Assembly (NCBI RefSeq): GCF_036867415.1
Contig: NZ_JBAJHU010000002.1
Span: forward strand, 372,001 to 436,000
From: Rossellomorea sp036867415
GTDB lineage: Bacteria > Bacillota > Bacilli > Bacillales > Bacillaceae_B
Direction of reading: 5' to 3'
DNA length: 64,000 nt
Part shown: positions 17,033 through 25,721 of the stretch, piece by piece
How the letters are laid out: every line of letters starts with the position of its first letter
Position numbering within the stretch: the first letter of the stretch is position 1
The notes under the pieces: model-generated
What the model saw: only the letters and a program-made list of their open reading frames with translations
Database searches by the model: none
Told to the model about the DNA's origin: nothing
Program-made: the position numbers and the translations under genes

Positions 17033-17899
17033 CTAAAGTGATTTCACCAATCCCAACGCCCCCGCCAATCCGGCATTATCACCCAATCCAGGCGGAACGA
17101 TATACTCATCAATATCCTCAAGGATCTGTCCACTCTGAACATACCCTCCTAGAATCTCTTTCACTTTCCCTCTCACTAGTGGAAACAGCTGATCCTGCTT
17201 CATGACCCCGCCGCCAACGATCACTTTCTTGGGGGATAAAATGAGAATGTAATTTGCAATCGCCTGCGCCAGATAATGTGCTTCCATTTCCCAGACTTCA
17301 GGGGATTCCTTTAATTCAATACCTTTCTTTCCCCAACGTTCTTCAATGGCAGGACCTGCAGCCAGTCCTTCAAGACAATCTCCGTGATAAGGACAACGGC
17401 CCGCATAGGTGTCATCACCATGCCGCCTCACCATAATATGGCCCATTTCCGGATGCGTCAGCCCATGAATCAGCTTTCCTTCAACCAGTGCACCGACACC
17501 GATCCCTGTCCCGACCGTCATGTACAGGCAGCTGTCAAGCCCCGCAGCTGCTCCCCACAAGCTCTCTCCAAGAGCCGCCGCGTTCACATCCGTATCGAAT
17601 CCGATCGGCACATCAAAATACTTTTTTAACTCGCCAACGAGGTCAAACTGAGCCCAATGGGGTTTCGGTGTACTTGTGATAAAACCGTATGTAGCACTCA
17701 ACTGTTCGAGATCAACCGGTCCAAACGATCCGACTCCTAAAGCCTCGATCCCCTTATCTTTAAAAAATGACACTACCTCTGCCATCGTTTCCTCCGGCGT
17801 CGTAGTCGGGATGGAAATCCTTTCGGAGATTACACCGTCTTCATTCCCGAGACCGCAAACAAACTTCGTGCCGCCTGCTTCTATTGCTCCAATCACCAT
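17033..17899 (-). CDS. ROK-family fructokinase
   Basis: This 288-residue kinase begins MVIGAIEAGGTKFVCGLG, with AGGT as the first phosphate loop. DTDVNAAALGE holds the catalytic Asp, and TVGTGIGVG is the second loop. The zinc-binding stretch is HPEMGH...RCPYHGDCLEG. This form is that of bacterial fructokinases such as B. subtilis GmuE/YdhR, shorter than glucokinases. It would phosphorylate the fructose released by ScrB, and its neighbour is manA. Gene name could be scrK or gmuE; I leave it blank. ATG 17899 follows GGGAGG. Confidence 0.85.
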   Translation of the reverse strand: MVIGAIEAGGTKFVCGLGNEDGVISERISIPTTTPEETMAEVVSFFKDKGIEALGVGSFGPVDLEQLSATYGFITSTPKPHWAQFDLVGELKKYFDVPIGFDTDVNAAALGESLWGAAAGLDSCLYMTVGTGIGVGALVEGKLIHGLTHPEMGHIMVRRHGDDTYAGRCPYHGDCLEGLAAGPAIEERWGKKGIELKESPEVWEMEAHYLAQAIANYILILSPKKVIVGGGVMKQDQLFPLVRGKVKEILGGYVQSGQILEDIDEYIVPPGLGDNAGLAGALGLVKSL

Positions 17900-18142
17900 C
17901 TATATATCCTCCCGTCCATATTACTTCTTCATAAGCTTATACTAATGATTTTTGCACAATATGACAAACCTTTTAGGAAGGTGCAACGGGAACTTTATGA
18001 CAAAAAAACAGCCAGGGAACAACATGAGTCACCCTGACTTCTCTATGCTCTCTTCACCACAACCGTTGCTCTGTACCCAGTCTATAGCAAAACCGATCAG
18101 CTCGTATGACCAATCGCTGAAAATCTCTCAACCATCTTCGAA

Positions 18143-18218
18143 TGGGACACAGTACCTGTCCCCTGCGTCCGCCCTGCGAATCAAGGAAAATGGGACAACG
18201 GACCTGTCCCTACGTCCC
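18143..18218. repeat. GGGACA-type dispersed repeat, two units, entering the rocB 3' end
   Basis: GGGACACAGTACCTGTCCCC (18144-18163) and GGGACAACGGACCTGTCCC (18192-18210) followed by TACGTCCCA. The rocB stop codon (18210-18212) and its last codons lie in the second unit. The rest of the gap 17900-18140 is featureless. Confidence 0.6.
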
Positions 18219-19814
18219 ACTCCCCATCACAGTCCTTATCACTTCTTCCACAAAAACAGGCGTTTTCACAAAGGCACTCTCAATATGAAGGCGTTCGGTA
18301 CGTTTGTGGGCATCTTTTCCGAATGGGCCTACGTTGAGGACAGGGCCTTTAAGTTTGTGCATTTCCGCGAATGGGATGGTGTAGGTTGTATTCCATACCG
18401 GAGTATTTTTTTCATAGACGGACCAGCCTTTGTTTTCGTCTTTGTAGTTGACATAGCTCAAGTCAGAGATGCCGTTGAAGTAATGGATCTGTTCGACCGG
18501 GAGATTATAGTGCTTCTTCGCAGACTTTACTACAGCTTCGACACACGCTTCCACCAACGGGTCCCCGGACGTATTCACGGGCGGGTAATAGGGCGGCGTG
18601 AACATGATGACCATCGCAGGGGCGAGCTCCTGACAATTGATCATGAGTGTGTCGGCAATTTTGAAAGACTTTTCCCTGTCGTCTCCTTCATGGCCGCCGA
18701 TATCATGCTTAAGGGCTTCAATATAGTCCCTGCCGAGCTTCTTTTCCGCATAGGCTACCAGCTCTGAATACCGAAGCACCCCGACTTCACCGACCGATGG
18801 AATTCCTTCCCTTTCACATAACTCCCTGTACCATTGATTGCACTCAGCCGCTGCAGACATGGCGACTTGCTCGAATTCATTCATTACATCTGCGGCGGTT
18901 TTTTTCATGGTGAAAACATTGTATAAAGCAGCGGTTCCAAACGGCGTCTGCGCGGAATAGTTGAGTCTTAAATCATCCTGCTGCAAGGTCACGGGCAGCG
19001 GGGTAGTTTCACCAAAGTCGATCTCCTTAAACAATGGATTCCATTCCATCTTCCTTGTAAGGAATGAAGCGATGAACGGAGAGGTCATCCCGCTAAGCGG
19101 CTCCCCGACATGCGTTTCCCTTCCATAGAACAGAGCAGAGGGCATGATCTTCCCGATGGTACCTGAATACACATTATAAGACGTATCAGTCGGATTTTGA
19201 GAAAAAACCGGTTCTCCGTTCAAGAACAATGTGTAGTCGAAGCCATGCACTTCCTTCAGTTCATTCAAGTGAACCACAGCCGCCCTCATCCCGGATGAAT
19301 TGATTTCTTCATCCGGTACAGTCACAAGGACAAGGTTGACCGGCCAGCCTTCATCGGCAGCTTTTTCAATGACCGCCATGTGAATGGCCAATCCTGCCTT
19401 CATGTCCATCGTCCCTCTCCCCCACAAGTAGTTCCCTGATTTCAAATCATTCTGTGCATCCGGATGGAGTTCATCAATGTAGTTCGCGAGCTCCCTGGTC
19501 AACAGTTCCGGGTTAAAGGCAAGGACTTCAAGCTCCCCATACTCCTCCGTACTCACCGTGTCAAAATGACTGATCAGGACAATGGTCTTTTCAGCTTTCT
19601 TGTGCTTGTAGAGAGCAGTTAAAAAGCGCCGTCCATAATCGGCATCCCCGAGGTGAAGATGAGTTGGATTAGCACGGAAATAAGGAACATCCCCCATCTT
19701 CTCATACACTTTTTGCGGGAATTCAATCTCCCCCTCTGTCAGCGTCCGGCTGTGCCAGCTGACCAGTTCACAAAGCAGGGATCGCAATCTATCAGGTGTC
19801 CCCCAATGCCTCAT
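18210..19814 (-). CDS. rocB: RocB-like M20 family peptidase
   Basis: This 534-residue protein has the M20 metal-site motifs: SHFDTVS, GRGTMDMKAG (bridging Asp, about residue 140) and PDEEINSSG. The overall length matches RocB, longer than typical M20 deacylases. RocB is named from the arginine utilisation operon of B. subtilis, but its reaction is not established; M20 enzymes cleave amide bonds of amino-acid derivatives. Here it is the last gene of a GntR-TRAP operon and not near roc genes, so it may process whatever the transporter brings in. ATG 19814 follows AAAGGAGG. The last codons and stop overlap a GGGACA repeat. Confidence 0.82.
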   Translation of the reverse strand: MRHWGTPDRLRSLLCELVSWHSRTLTEGEIEFPQKVYEKMGDVPYFRANPTHLHLGDADYGRRFLTALYKHKKAEKTIVLISHFDTVSTEEYGELEVLAFNPELLTRELANYIDELHPDAQNDLKSGNYLWGRGTMDMKAGLAIHMAVIEKAADEGWPVNLVLVTVPDEEINSSGMRAAVVHLNELKEVHGFDYTLFLNGEPVFSQNPTDTSYNVYSGTIGKIMPSALFYGRETHVGEPLSGMTSPFIASFLTRKMEWNPLFKEIDFGETTPLPVTLQQDDLRLNYSAQTPFGTAALYNVFTMKKTAADVMNEFEQVAMSAAAECNQWYRELCEREGIPSVGEVGVLRYSELVAYAEKKLGRDYIEALKHDIGGHEGDDREKSFKIADTLMINCQELAPAMVIMFTPPYYPPVNTSGDPLVEACVEAVVKSAKKHYNLPVEQIHYFNGISDLSYVNYKDENKGWSVYEKNTPVWNTTYTIPFAEMHKLKGPVLNVGPFGKDAHKRTERLHIESAFVKTPVFVEEVIRTVMGSGT

Positions 19815-19959
19815 GATAAAACCTCCTTTTTCAAAGAAACTGCTGAATCAGTCATCTTTCCAGTAAATAAATGGCATCCAGGTATAGATAATAATTGCCG
19901 TATATCAGAATGACCCGACCCTTGTACTGCTGCGTTTATTGATAACGACATACTCTGCT

Positions 19960-21243
19960 CTATTTCATTAATCCCGGTAACCAAAGGGTCAGAGGCGGGA
20001 AAAATGTAATAACAAGAAGACAGATGAACATCGAGATCAGGAATGGAACAATCGCCCACGCAATTTTCTCAAACCTGACGCCGCCCACACTCGATGCGAC
20101 AAAGAGATTGACGCCGAGGGGAGGTGTGATAAAGCCGATTGCCAGGTTCGCCACCAGAATAACGCCAAAATGAATCGGATCCACTCCTACAGCCGTCACA
20201 ATCGGCAGCAGGATCGGCGTTAACACGACCAGGGCAGAGATGGTATCGATAAACATCCCGACAATCAATAGCAGAATATTGATCGCCAGTAAAATAATAA
20301 TCGGATTTGTGGATAAGTCAGTCAAGAAGGCTGAGATATCATTCGGAATCTGCTCCAACGTCATAAAATAGGCAAACGAAACAGAGAGACCGATGATAAT
20401 CATCGTAGTGGCGTTGATCACGACCGCTTCCCGGAAACTTTCAAATACGGATTTCCACGTCAGCTCCTTATAAACGAACAATCCTACAATCAGTGAATAG
20501 ACAACAGCCACTACAGCTGCTTCAGTCGGGGAGAAGACGCCTCCATATATCCCGCCTAAAATGATGCCCGGAATCAATAATGCCCACTTTGCATCATTGG
20601 CTGCTTTCAACACATCTTTAAAACGAAAAGGCATTGCCGCCTCCGGCTTATAGCCCCGCTTTCGTGAAATGATATAGGCTGTGAACATCAGCCCTCCCCC
20701 GATCAGGATCCCCGGGATAATACCTGCGAGGAACATGCTGCCGACTGATACGCTTCCGATAACCCCGTATAACACAAATGGGATACTCGGCGGGATGATG
20801 ACCCCGATTGAGCCTGCAGAAGCCGCCACTGCCGATGCAAAGCCGCCTTCATATTTACGGGCCATCATGGCAGGAATCATAAACCCGCCGATTGCAGCCA
20901 CGGTTGCAGGACCGGACCCCGAAATCGCCGCAAAAAACATACAAGCCACGATCGTGACCATCGAAAGCCCTCCTGTCATCCAGCCAACCATCGCGGTGGC
21001 AAGATTCAAGAGTCGTTGTGAAACGCCGCCCTTCCCCATCAGAATCCCGGCGAGCATAAAGAAAGGTATCGCGAGCAGCGGGAAAGAATCGAGTGACGTA
21101 AAGGCTTTTTGGGTGATGATATCAAGAGGCAAAGTGGACCCGAAGTAAATTGCCACAAGCGCCGATACCCCCAAAGAAATCGCAATCGGTACCCCGATCA
21201 GCAAACAAACAGCGAGTGTACCAAATAACAGCGCGACTGTCAT
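19960..21243 (-). CDS. TRAP transporter large permease subunit (DctM family)
   Basis: This 427-residue membrane protein has about 12 hydrophobic segments and the DctM signatures PFFMLAGILMGKGG and IPPSIPFVLYG, with GGVFSPTEAA and FITPPLGVNLF further on. It is the sodium-coupled ion-channel-like subunit that moves an organic acid inward. Its ATG overlaps the stop of the small subunit (ATGA), with GGAGGTGGGG just before. Its partner genes are 21240-21731 and 21801-22817. The substrate is not evident from the permease. Confidence 0.92.
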   Translation of the reverse strand: MTVALLFGTLAVCLLIGVPIAISLGVSALVAIYFGSTLPLDIITQKAFTSLDSFPLLAIPFFMLAGILMGKGGVSQRLLNLATAMVGWMTGGLSMVTIVACMFFAAISGSGPATVAAIGGFMIPAMMARKYEGGFASAVAASAGSIGVIIPPSIPFVLYGVIGSVSVGSMFLAGIIPGILIGGGLMFTAYIISRKRGYKPEAAMPFRFKDVLKAANDAKWALLIPGIILGGIYGGVFSPTEAAVVAVVYSLIVGLFVYKELTWKSVFESFREAVVINATTMIIIGLSVSFAYFMTLEQIPNDISAFLTDLSTNPIIILLAINILLLIVGMFIDTISALVVLTPILLPIVTAVGVDPIHFGVILVANLAIGFITPPLGVNLFVASSVGGVRFEKIAWAIVPFLISMFICLLVITFFPPLTLWLPGLMK

Positions 21244-21731
21244 GCCCCCACCTCCCCTGAAGGAGGATCATCATTACTGCGCCAGATGGTCAACATTTGC
21301 TGCAGCAGCCGGAGCGCCATTCCCGCTCCTCCTATCGGGATGGCCAGGAAAGGAATCCACATCGGCAGCTGCATGGCCGGGGTAACCTGTCCATTTTGAA
21401 GACTCGCCAGAACGAGTTGTGTCCCAAAGACGGCAAGGAACAGGGCAAGCAGAAACCAAATGATCAGGGAGACTGTTTCAATCACCTTCCTTGAAGTGCC
21501 TTTAAATAACTCCACAAAACTCTCAATCCGGATATGCTGCCTCTTTTTTACGGCGTAGCTTGCCCCGATCCATACCTGGAATATATGTATATAACGGGCC
21601 ATCTCTTCTGTCCAGCTCGGTGCAGAAGCGAACACATAGCGCCCCACAACCTGGCCGAAAATGAGAGCCACCATCAATGCCAGCGTCAAAACAAGAATCG
21701 TCTCTTCCATAACATCGAATTTCTTTTTCAT
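21240..21731 (-). CDS. TRAP transporter small permease subunit (DctQ family)
   Basis: The protein has 163 residues and four membrane segments. The DctQ motif RYVF...SWTEEMARYIHIFQVWIGASYAVKK is complete. It forms the permease complex with the large subunit. ATG 21731 follows AAAGGAG with eight bases between. A hairpin with a T tail lies in the 69-base gap after the binding-protein gene. Confidence 0.9.
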   Translation of the reverse strand: MKKKFDVMEETILVLTLALMVALIFGQVVGRYVFASAPSWTEEMARYIHIFQVWIGASYAVKKRQHIRIESFVELFKGTSRKVIETVSLIIWFLLALFLAVFGTQLVLASLQNGQVTPAMQLPMWIPFLAIPIGGAGMALRLLQQMLTIWRSNDDPPSGEVGA

Positions 21732-21749
21732 CTAAGAAGCTCCTTTCTG

Positions 21750-21789
21750 AAAAAAGCAAGGAATCAAGGTTTACCCTGATCCCTTGTTT
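21750..21789 (-). terminator. Attenuator between binding-protein and small-permease genes
   Basis: AAGCAAGGAATCAAGG (21754-21769) pairs, with a few wobbles, with CCTGATCCCTTGTTT (21775-21789). On the minus strand a TTTTTT run follows. Partial termination would leave more binding protein than permease. Confidence 0.65.
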
Positions 21790-21800
21790 CATGCGGATGA

Positions 21801-22817
21801 TTAGTTGTTCGCTTCCAATGCTTTGTCCACTAAATCCTGACCAATGCGATCTACGTATTTGTCGTATACGGAAGATGCTGCGTCACGAAATTTGTCCCGC
21901 TGTTCATCCGTTAATTCATTTACTTTCATACCGCTTTCCTTCAGCTTCTCCAAGAACTCCACGTCCTGCTTCTGAGCCAGTCCGCGCTGCTCTTCCCTGT
22001 ACTCCTCGGAAGCTTCAGTTATAAGCTTCTGCAGATCTTCAGGCAGTTCATTATAAAAATCATTGTTCATCAACAGCGCCGTAGCAGCATACACATGACC
22101 TGTCATTGATAAATAATCCTGTACTTCATAAAATTTATTCGTATAATAAAGCGAAACCGGACATTCCATTGCATCGTATGTACCTTGCTGAAGAGCCGTG
22201 TACAGTTCACCGAAGGCAAATGGGGAAGCATTCGCGCCAAATGCTTTGAATGTATCCGTGTGAAGCGGGTTTTCAAGCGTTCTGAACTTCTGCCCCTCTA
22301 TGTCTTCGGGACTTTCAATCGGCCCTTTGTTATTCGACATATGACGGAAACCATTTTCGCCAAAGACAAGTCCCTTAATGTTATTTTCTTCGAGATCCTT
22401 CATGAGCTCCTGACCAAGTTCCCCATCAAGCGCTTTATAAGCCGCTTCATTGTTGTTGAAAAGGAATGGAAGATCGAACACCATGAACTTTTCATTGAAA
22501 GAAGCAAGCGGCGCTACAGCTGGAATCGTCATTTCGATATTCCCTAATTGAACCGCCTCGATCGCCTCACGGTCAGAACCATACAGCTGTCCGTTCGGAT
22601 ACAGTTCCACTTTGATACGCCCATCCGATTCTTTTTCAAGCTTTTCTTTAAAAGTCTCGGCGGCAACATGTGAGGACTGTTCTTCAGGTACAAGGTGGGC
22701 AATGCGGATCGTGTATGTTTTTTCGTCTCCGCCTTCACTCCCTGATGAACTGCTTGGACGTCCGCATGCAGCCATCACCACCACTGCCATTAACAATAAA
22801 ATCAAATATTTTTTCAT
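21801..22817 (-). CDS. TRAP transporter substrate-binding lipoprotein (DctP family)
   Basis: The protein has 338 residues. The N-terminal lipobox VVVMAACGR (Cys18) anchors it outside the membrane. The body shows the DctP motifs FRTLENPLHTDTFKAFGANASPFAFGELYTALQQGTYDAMECP, here with the organic-acid-binding Arg (FRTLEN). Its start overlaps the stop of the GntR gene (ATGA) after AAGGAGG. It captures a carboxylate for the permease encoded next; the ligand is unknown. Confidence 0.9.
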   Translation of the reverse strand: MKKYLILLLMAVVVMAACGRPSSSSGSEGGDEKTYTIRIAHLVPEEQSSHVAAETFKEKLEKESDGRIKVELYPNGQLYGSDREAIEAVQLGNIEMTIPAVAPLASFNEKFMVFDLPFLFNNNEAAYKALDGELGQELMKDLEENNIKGLVFGENGFRHMSNNKGPIESPEDIEGQKFRTLENPLHTDTFKAFGANASPFAFGELYTALQQGTYDAMECPVSLYYTNKFYEVQDYLSMTGHVYAATALLMNNDFYNELPEDLQKLITEASEEYREEQRGLAQKQDVEFLEKLKESGMKVNELTDEQRDKFRDAASSVYDKYVDRIGQDLVDKALEANN

Positions 22818-23479
22818 TCCTCTACCTCCTTCAAGTAATAGCCTTTAATCCGGCTTGCGATGTTTTTCATATGGTCAGCCATCTCTCTCTTGGCCTCTTC
22901 AATCATTCCAACTTCCAGTGCATCCACAATGCGTTTGTGCTCCCCATATGCTTCCATGGCACTTACTTGCAATGTATTCGACAGAACCAGGAACGCCCTG
23001 TTCACCCCGGTATTGACCGATTGGATTAAAGCCCTAAGCCTGGGATTGGGGTTTTCACCGGCCAGTAACAAATGGAACTCCCGGTCGAGATCGATGAATT
23101 CTTCATAGCGACCAGCAGTAATCGCTTTCAATTGAGCATCCATGTTTTCTTTTATCTTCTCAAACACTTCATTCTTTAAAGGTGAAACTGCTTCAAGATT
23201 GTACACTTCTAACAGTTTCCGGATTTCCATGAAATGCATCGCATCCTCTTCTGTAAATGAGGCAACAGTAGCGATCTTTTGATCAGATAATACGACCAGC
23301 CCTTCTACAGCAAGCCTTCTCAGCGCCTCCCGGACAGGCGTGCGGCTGATACCGAGTTCCTGCGCAAGCTTTTTTTCAGGAAGCTCCTCTGCCGGTGCCA
23401 GCTTTCCTGATATGATCTCTTTCTTGATCAGGTTAAAAGCCTGTTCAGCCAGCGATTCTTTTTTGATCACCCTATGCAA
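22814..23479 (-). CDS. GntR-family regulator, FadR/FCD subgroup
   Basis: The start is TTG 23479, seven bases after AAGGAGGG; the longer frame from 23503 would translate that site. The 221 residues hold a winged helix (ELGISRTPVREALRRLAVEGLV) and an all-helical FCD sensor domain with the metal-ligand pattern (DREFHLLL ... H...). FCD regulators bind small organic acids. It is the first gene of the TRAP-RocB operon and faces the FAD dehydrogenase gene, so it probably controls both from the shared 324-bp gap. In that gap a GTGCCAGGCACC palindrome-like repeat lies at 23505-23517. Confidence 0.87.
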   Translation of the reverse strand: MHRVIKKESLAEQAFNLIKKEIISGKLAPAEELPEKKLAQELGISRTPVREALRRLAVEGLVVLSDQKIATVASFTEEDAMHFMEIRKLLEVYNLEAVSPLKNEVFEKIKENMDAQLKAITAGRYEEFIDLDREFHLLLAGENPNPRLRALIQSVNTGVNRAFLVLSNTLQVSAMEAYGEHKRIVDALEVGMIEEAKREMADHMKNIASRIKGYYLKEVEE

Positions 23480-23715
23480 TTTGTTCCCTCCTTTTTTGTA
23501 CATGTGCCAGGCACCACTTTTTCTGTTTTCAATTGAATGAAAGTCCAGTAGTTCATAAGACTAAAAGCTATGTATGTTTATTCTTGGAGTTTAATAGAAT
23601 GTGTTTTGAATGCAGCGGTTATTCAATAAGAAGGGTACATTGTGAATTGGAGATTTCTTCGTGTTCAATGGGATGAAATGATATTCTTGGTGGGTTTCTA
23701 TTCATGATTCAAGGC

Positions 23716-23735
23716 GGTATACCGTATACATGTAT
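23716..23735. promoter_or_regulatory. Candidate operator of the GntR/FCD regulator
   Basis: GGTATACC (23716-23723) abuts GTATAC and ATACATGTAT (23726-23735). FCD-type GntR proteins often recognise GGTATA/GTATAC-rich dyads, and this site sits between the divergent operons, about 80 bp before the dehydrogenase gene. Confidence 0.45.
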
Positions 23736-23803
23736 GATAATTTATGCTAATCTATTTGTAAATATAAAATTTAGAATATTTTAAAAATGGAGGTAGTAGC
23801 TGG

Positions 23804-25171
23804 ATGAGCACTGAATGGATCGAGAACCTGCAAGATTTGATAGGGGCTGAACGCGTCAGTATAAGCGAAGGGGATCTTTTCCGGCACAGCAGGGATGAAT
23901 CGTTTCACGATCCCGTACAGCCGGAAACGGTGGTGTACCCGGAATCGACACAAATGGTCAAAGACATCGTGAACTTTGCAAGGGCGAATAAGCTTCCTAT
24001 CACCCCTTATGGAGCAGGGTCGGGGCTTGACGGCCAGGCCATTCCCGTTTCAAGGGGCATTTCCATGAATTTTGACCGGATGAAACAGATCATCTCCTTT
24101 AACCCTGAAGACTTATCCGTTACAGTCCAGCCCGGTATCACACGCCTTGAGTTGAACCGGGAAATCAACCGGCAGGGACTCTATTTCCCCATCGATCCAG
24201 GAGCTGACGCCACGATTGGCGGCATGACTGCGACAAATGCCAGCGGAACGACCGCCGTTCGCTACGGGTCCATGCGCGATCAGGTACTGAACCTTGAAGT
24301 CGTGCTGGCGGACGGCAGGATCATCAAAACCGGCAGCACCGCAAAAAAATCATCCAGCGGATATCATCTAAACGGCCTGTTCACCGGTTCGGAAGGAACG
24401 TTAGGCATCATCACCGAAATTACCTTGAAACTTCATGGCATCCCGGAACACACGATTGCGGCACGCTGTACGTTCGATACACCAAAACAGTGTGCCGCCG
24501 CAGCACAAGCCGTGCTCACGAGCGGCATCCCAGTGGTTCGGATGGAACTCGTTGATGCCCCCAGCATCAAGCAGGTCAATGCTTATGGGGACTACCACTT
24601 CCCGGAACAGCATTCGTTATTCTTTGAATTCTCAGGCACACGGACTTCCGCTGAAGAAGATGCCGCATTTGTCGAGGAACTGATGCAGGATATGGGCTGC
24701 AGGAACTGGGAGCGGGCAAGCGGATCCATCGATCGTGCCGAGATATGGAAAGCAAGGCACGAACTTGCATACGCCTTCCGTCACCTGAAAGGAAAGGAAG
24801 TAATGGGATCCGATGTATGCGTCCCCCTGTCAAAGCTTGCCGACATGGTTGACTTTGCCCGCGCAAAGATTGAAGCAAGCGGGCTGCCTGGAAGTGTCTT
24901 CGGCCATGTTGGAGACGGCAACTTCCATACCATCATCGTATATGACCCAAACATCCCTGAAGAGAAATTGACATCGGAGACGATCAATGAACAGCTCATC
25001 CTAAAGGCAATTGAAGCTGGTGGAACCTGTACCGGAGAGCATGGCGTCGGTCTTGGGAAGATGAAGTATCAGAGGTTGGAGCATGGTGAAGCGGTAGAGG
25101 TGATGAAGTCGTTTAAAGAGCTTCTGGATCCGGATGGGTTGTTGAATCCGGGGAAAATTTTTTGTGATTGA
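23804..25171 (+). CDS. FAD-linked 2-hydroxyacid dehydrogenase (GlcD/D-lactate dehydrogenase type)
   Basis: This 455-residue flavoprotein has an N-terminal FAD-binding domain (PYGAGSGLDGQ; DPGADATIGGMTATNASGT, about 130-150; GSEGTLGII) and a C-terminal FAD-oxidase domain with GHVGDGNFH (about 365) and CTGEHGVGLGK. Relatives oxidise D-lactate, glycolate or other D-2-hydroxyacids and pass electrons to the respiratory chain. There is no GlcE or GlcF partner here, which favours the single-subunit D-lactate dehydrogenase type. It is divergent from the GntR-TRAP-RocB operon and may oxidise the acid imported by it. ATG 23804 follows GGAGG. Confidence 0.87.
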   Translation: MSTEWIENLQDLIGAERVSISEGDLFRHSRDESFHDPVQPETVVYPESTQMVKDIVNFARANKLPITPYGAGSGLDGQAIPVSRGISMNFDRMKQIISFNPEDLSVTVQPGITRLELNREINRQGLYFPIDPGADATIGGMTATNASGTTAVRYGSMRDQVLNLEVVLADGRIIKTGSTAKKSSSGYHLNGLFTGSEGTLGIITEITLKLHGIPEHTIAARCTFDTPKQCAAAAQAVLTSGIPVVRMELVDAPSIKQVNAYGDYHFPEQHSLFFEFSGTRTSAEEDAAFVEELMQDMGCRNWERASGSIDRAEIWKARHELAYAFRHLKGKEVMGSDVCVPLSKLADMVDFARAKIEASGLPGSVFGHVGDGNFHTIIVYDPNIPEEKLTSETINEQLILKAIEAGGTCTGEHGVGLGKMKYQRLEHGEAVEVMKSFKELLDPDGLLNPGKIFCD

Positions 25172-25212
25172 GAGTGGGATAGGATGAAAGAATTCAGGGA
25201 TATGGATTTAAA

Positions 25213-25267
25213 TGGGACAGTGGACCTGTCCCTCCGTCCCAGGACACAGGACCTGACCCACTGTCCC
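25213..25267. repeat. GGGACA-type dispersed repeat, two units
   Basis: GGGACAGTGGACCTGTCCC (25214-25232) with CGTCCC, then GGACACAGGACCTGACCCACTGTCCC (25242-25267). Confidence 0.6.
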
Positions 25268-25278
25268 TAAATAAACTA

Positions 25279-25338
25279 AAAAGGTCCATTCTTCTACTTC
25301 CTCCAAAAAAGGTGAGGAACTACTAGAATGGACCCTTT
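25279..25338 (-). terminator. Terminator of the tRNA operon
   Basis: A long hairpin pairs 25279-25303 with 25314-25338 (21 of 25 positions), sharing the core GGTCCATTCT/AGAATGGACC. On the minus strand it ends in CCTTTTTAGTTT, just after the last tRNA. Confidence 0.75.
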
Positions 25339-25347
25339 AATCATTAT

Positions 25348-25420
25348 TGGATCGAGTGATGGGAATCAAACCCACGACATCAGCTTGGAAGGCTGAGTTT
25401 TACCATTAAACTATACCCGG
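25348..25420 (-). pseudogene. Degenerate tRNA-Gly (anticodon TCC)
   Basis: The minus strand keeps the D arm (GTTTAATGGTAAAAC), the anticodon arm TCAGC-CTTCCAA-GCTGA with anticodon TCC, a T stem and an encoded CCA. Compared with the usual Bacillus tRNA-Gly(TCC), the acceptor stem CCGGGTA/CACTCGA has two mismatched pairs (positions 1-72 and 7-66) and a G-T pair. One C is missing before the anticodon stem, and the T loop reads TTTGATT, losing the invariant C56. It is the last member of the tRNA operon. It is either a decaying copy or a tRNA with a non-standard role. Confidence 0.7.
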
Positions 25421-25439
25421 ACCGTAGTTGAAGCAATTT

Positions 25440-25513
25440 TGGCAGGGGCAGTAGGAATCGAACCCACACCAAAGGTTTTGGAGACCTTCGTTCTACCGTT
25501 AAACTATGCCCCT
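25440..25513 (-). tRNA. tRNA-Trp (anticodon CCA)
   Basis: The minus strand folds as a complete cloverleaf: acceptor AGGGGCA/TGCCCCT, anticodon loop CTCCAAA, T loop TTCGATT, discriminator G and encoded CCA. Confidence 0.95.
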
Positions 25514-25551
25514 ATAAAATAGATTAATAAATACTCTTCGCTTTGAGCGTA

Positions 25552-25620
25552 TTGCTCCGCTTTCGCTGCCAAAGGTTAAGGAAGCTTATTTTCACTCCGC
25601 TTGCGCTCCGTGAAACAAGC
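25552..25620. repeat. tRNA spacer repeat, copy 1
   Basis: GCTCCGCTTTCGCTGCC then AAGGTTAAGGAAG, followed by a hairpin TTTCACTCCGC/GCTCCGTGAAA. A similar block lies at 25895-25955 in the Ser-Val spacer, suggesting that tRNA units were duplicated with their spacers. Confidence 0.6.
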
Positions 25621-25624
25621 TAAA

Positions 25625-25705
25625 TGGAGGGGGGCAGATTCGAACTGCCGAACCCGAAGGAGCGGATTTACAGTCCGCCGCGTTTAGCCACTTCGCTACC
25701 CCTCC
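25625..25705 (-). tRNA. tRNA-Tyr (anticodon GTA)
   Basis: Class II tRNA with acceptor GGAGGGG/CCCCTCC, anticodon loop CTGTAAA, a long variable arm (GCTCCTTCGGGTTC region) and T loop TTCGAAT. The 3' A is followed by TTT, so CCA is not encoded. Confidence 0.93.
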
Positions 25706-25721
25706 ACGAGAGAATGAAATA

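Noticed and set aside
17952..18767. A 271-codon plus-strand frame
   Set aside because: It runs antisense through the rocB 3' end and repeat DNA, has no ribosome site and no recognisable domain.
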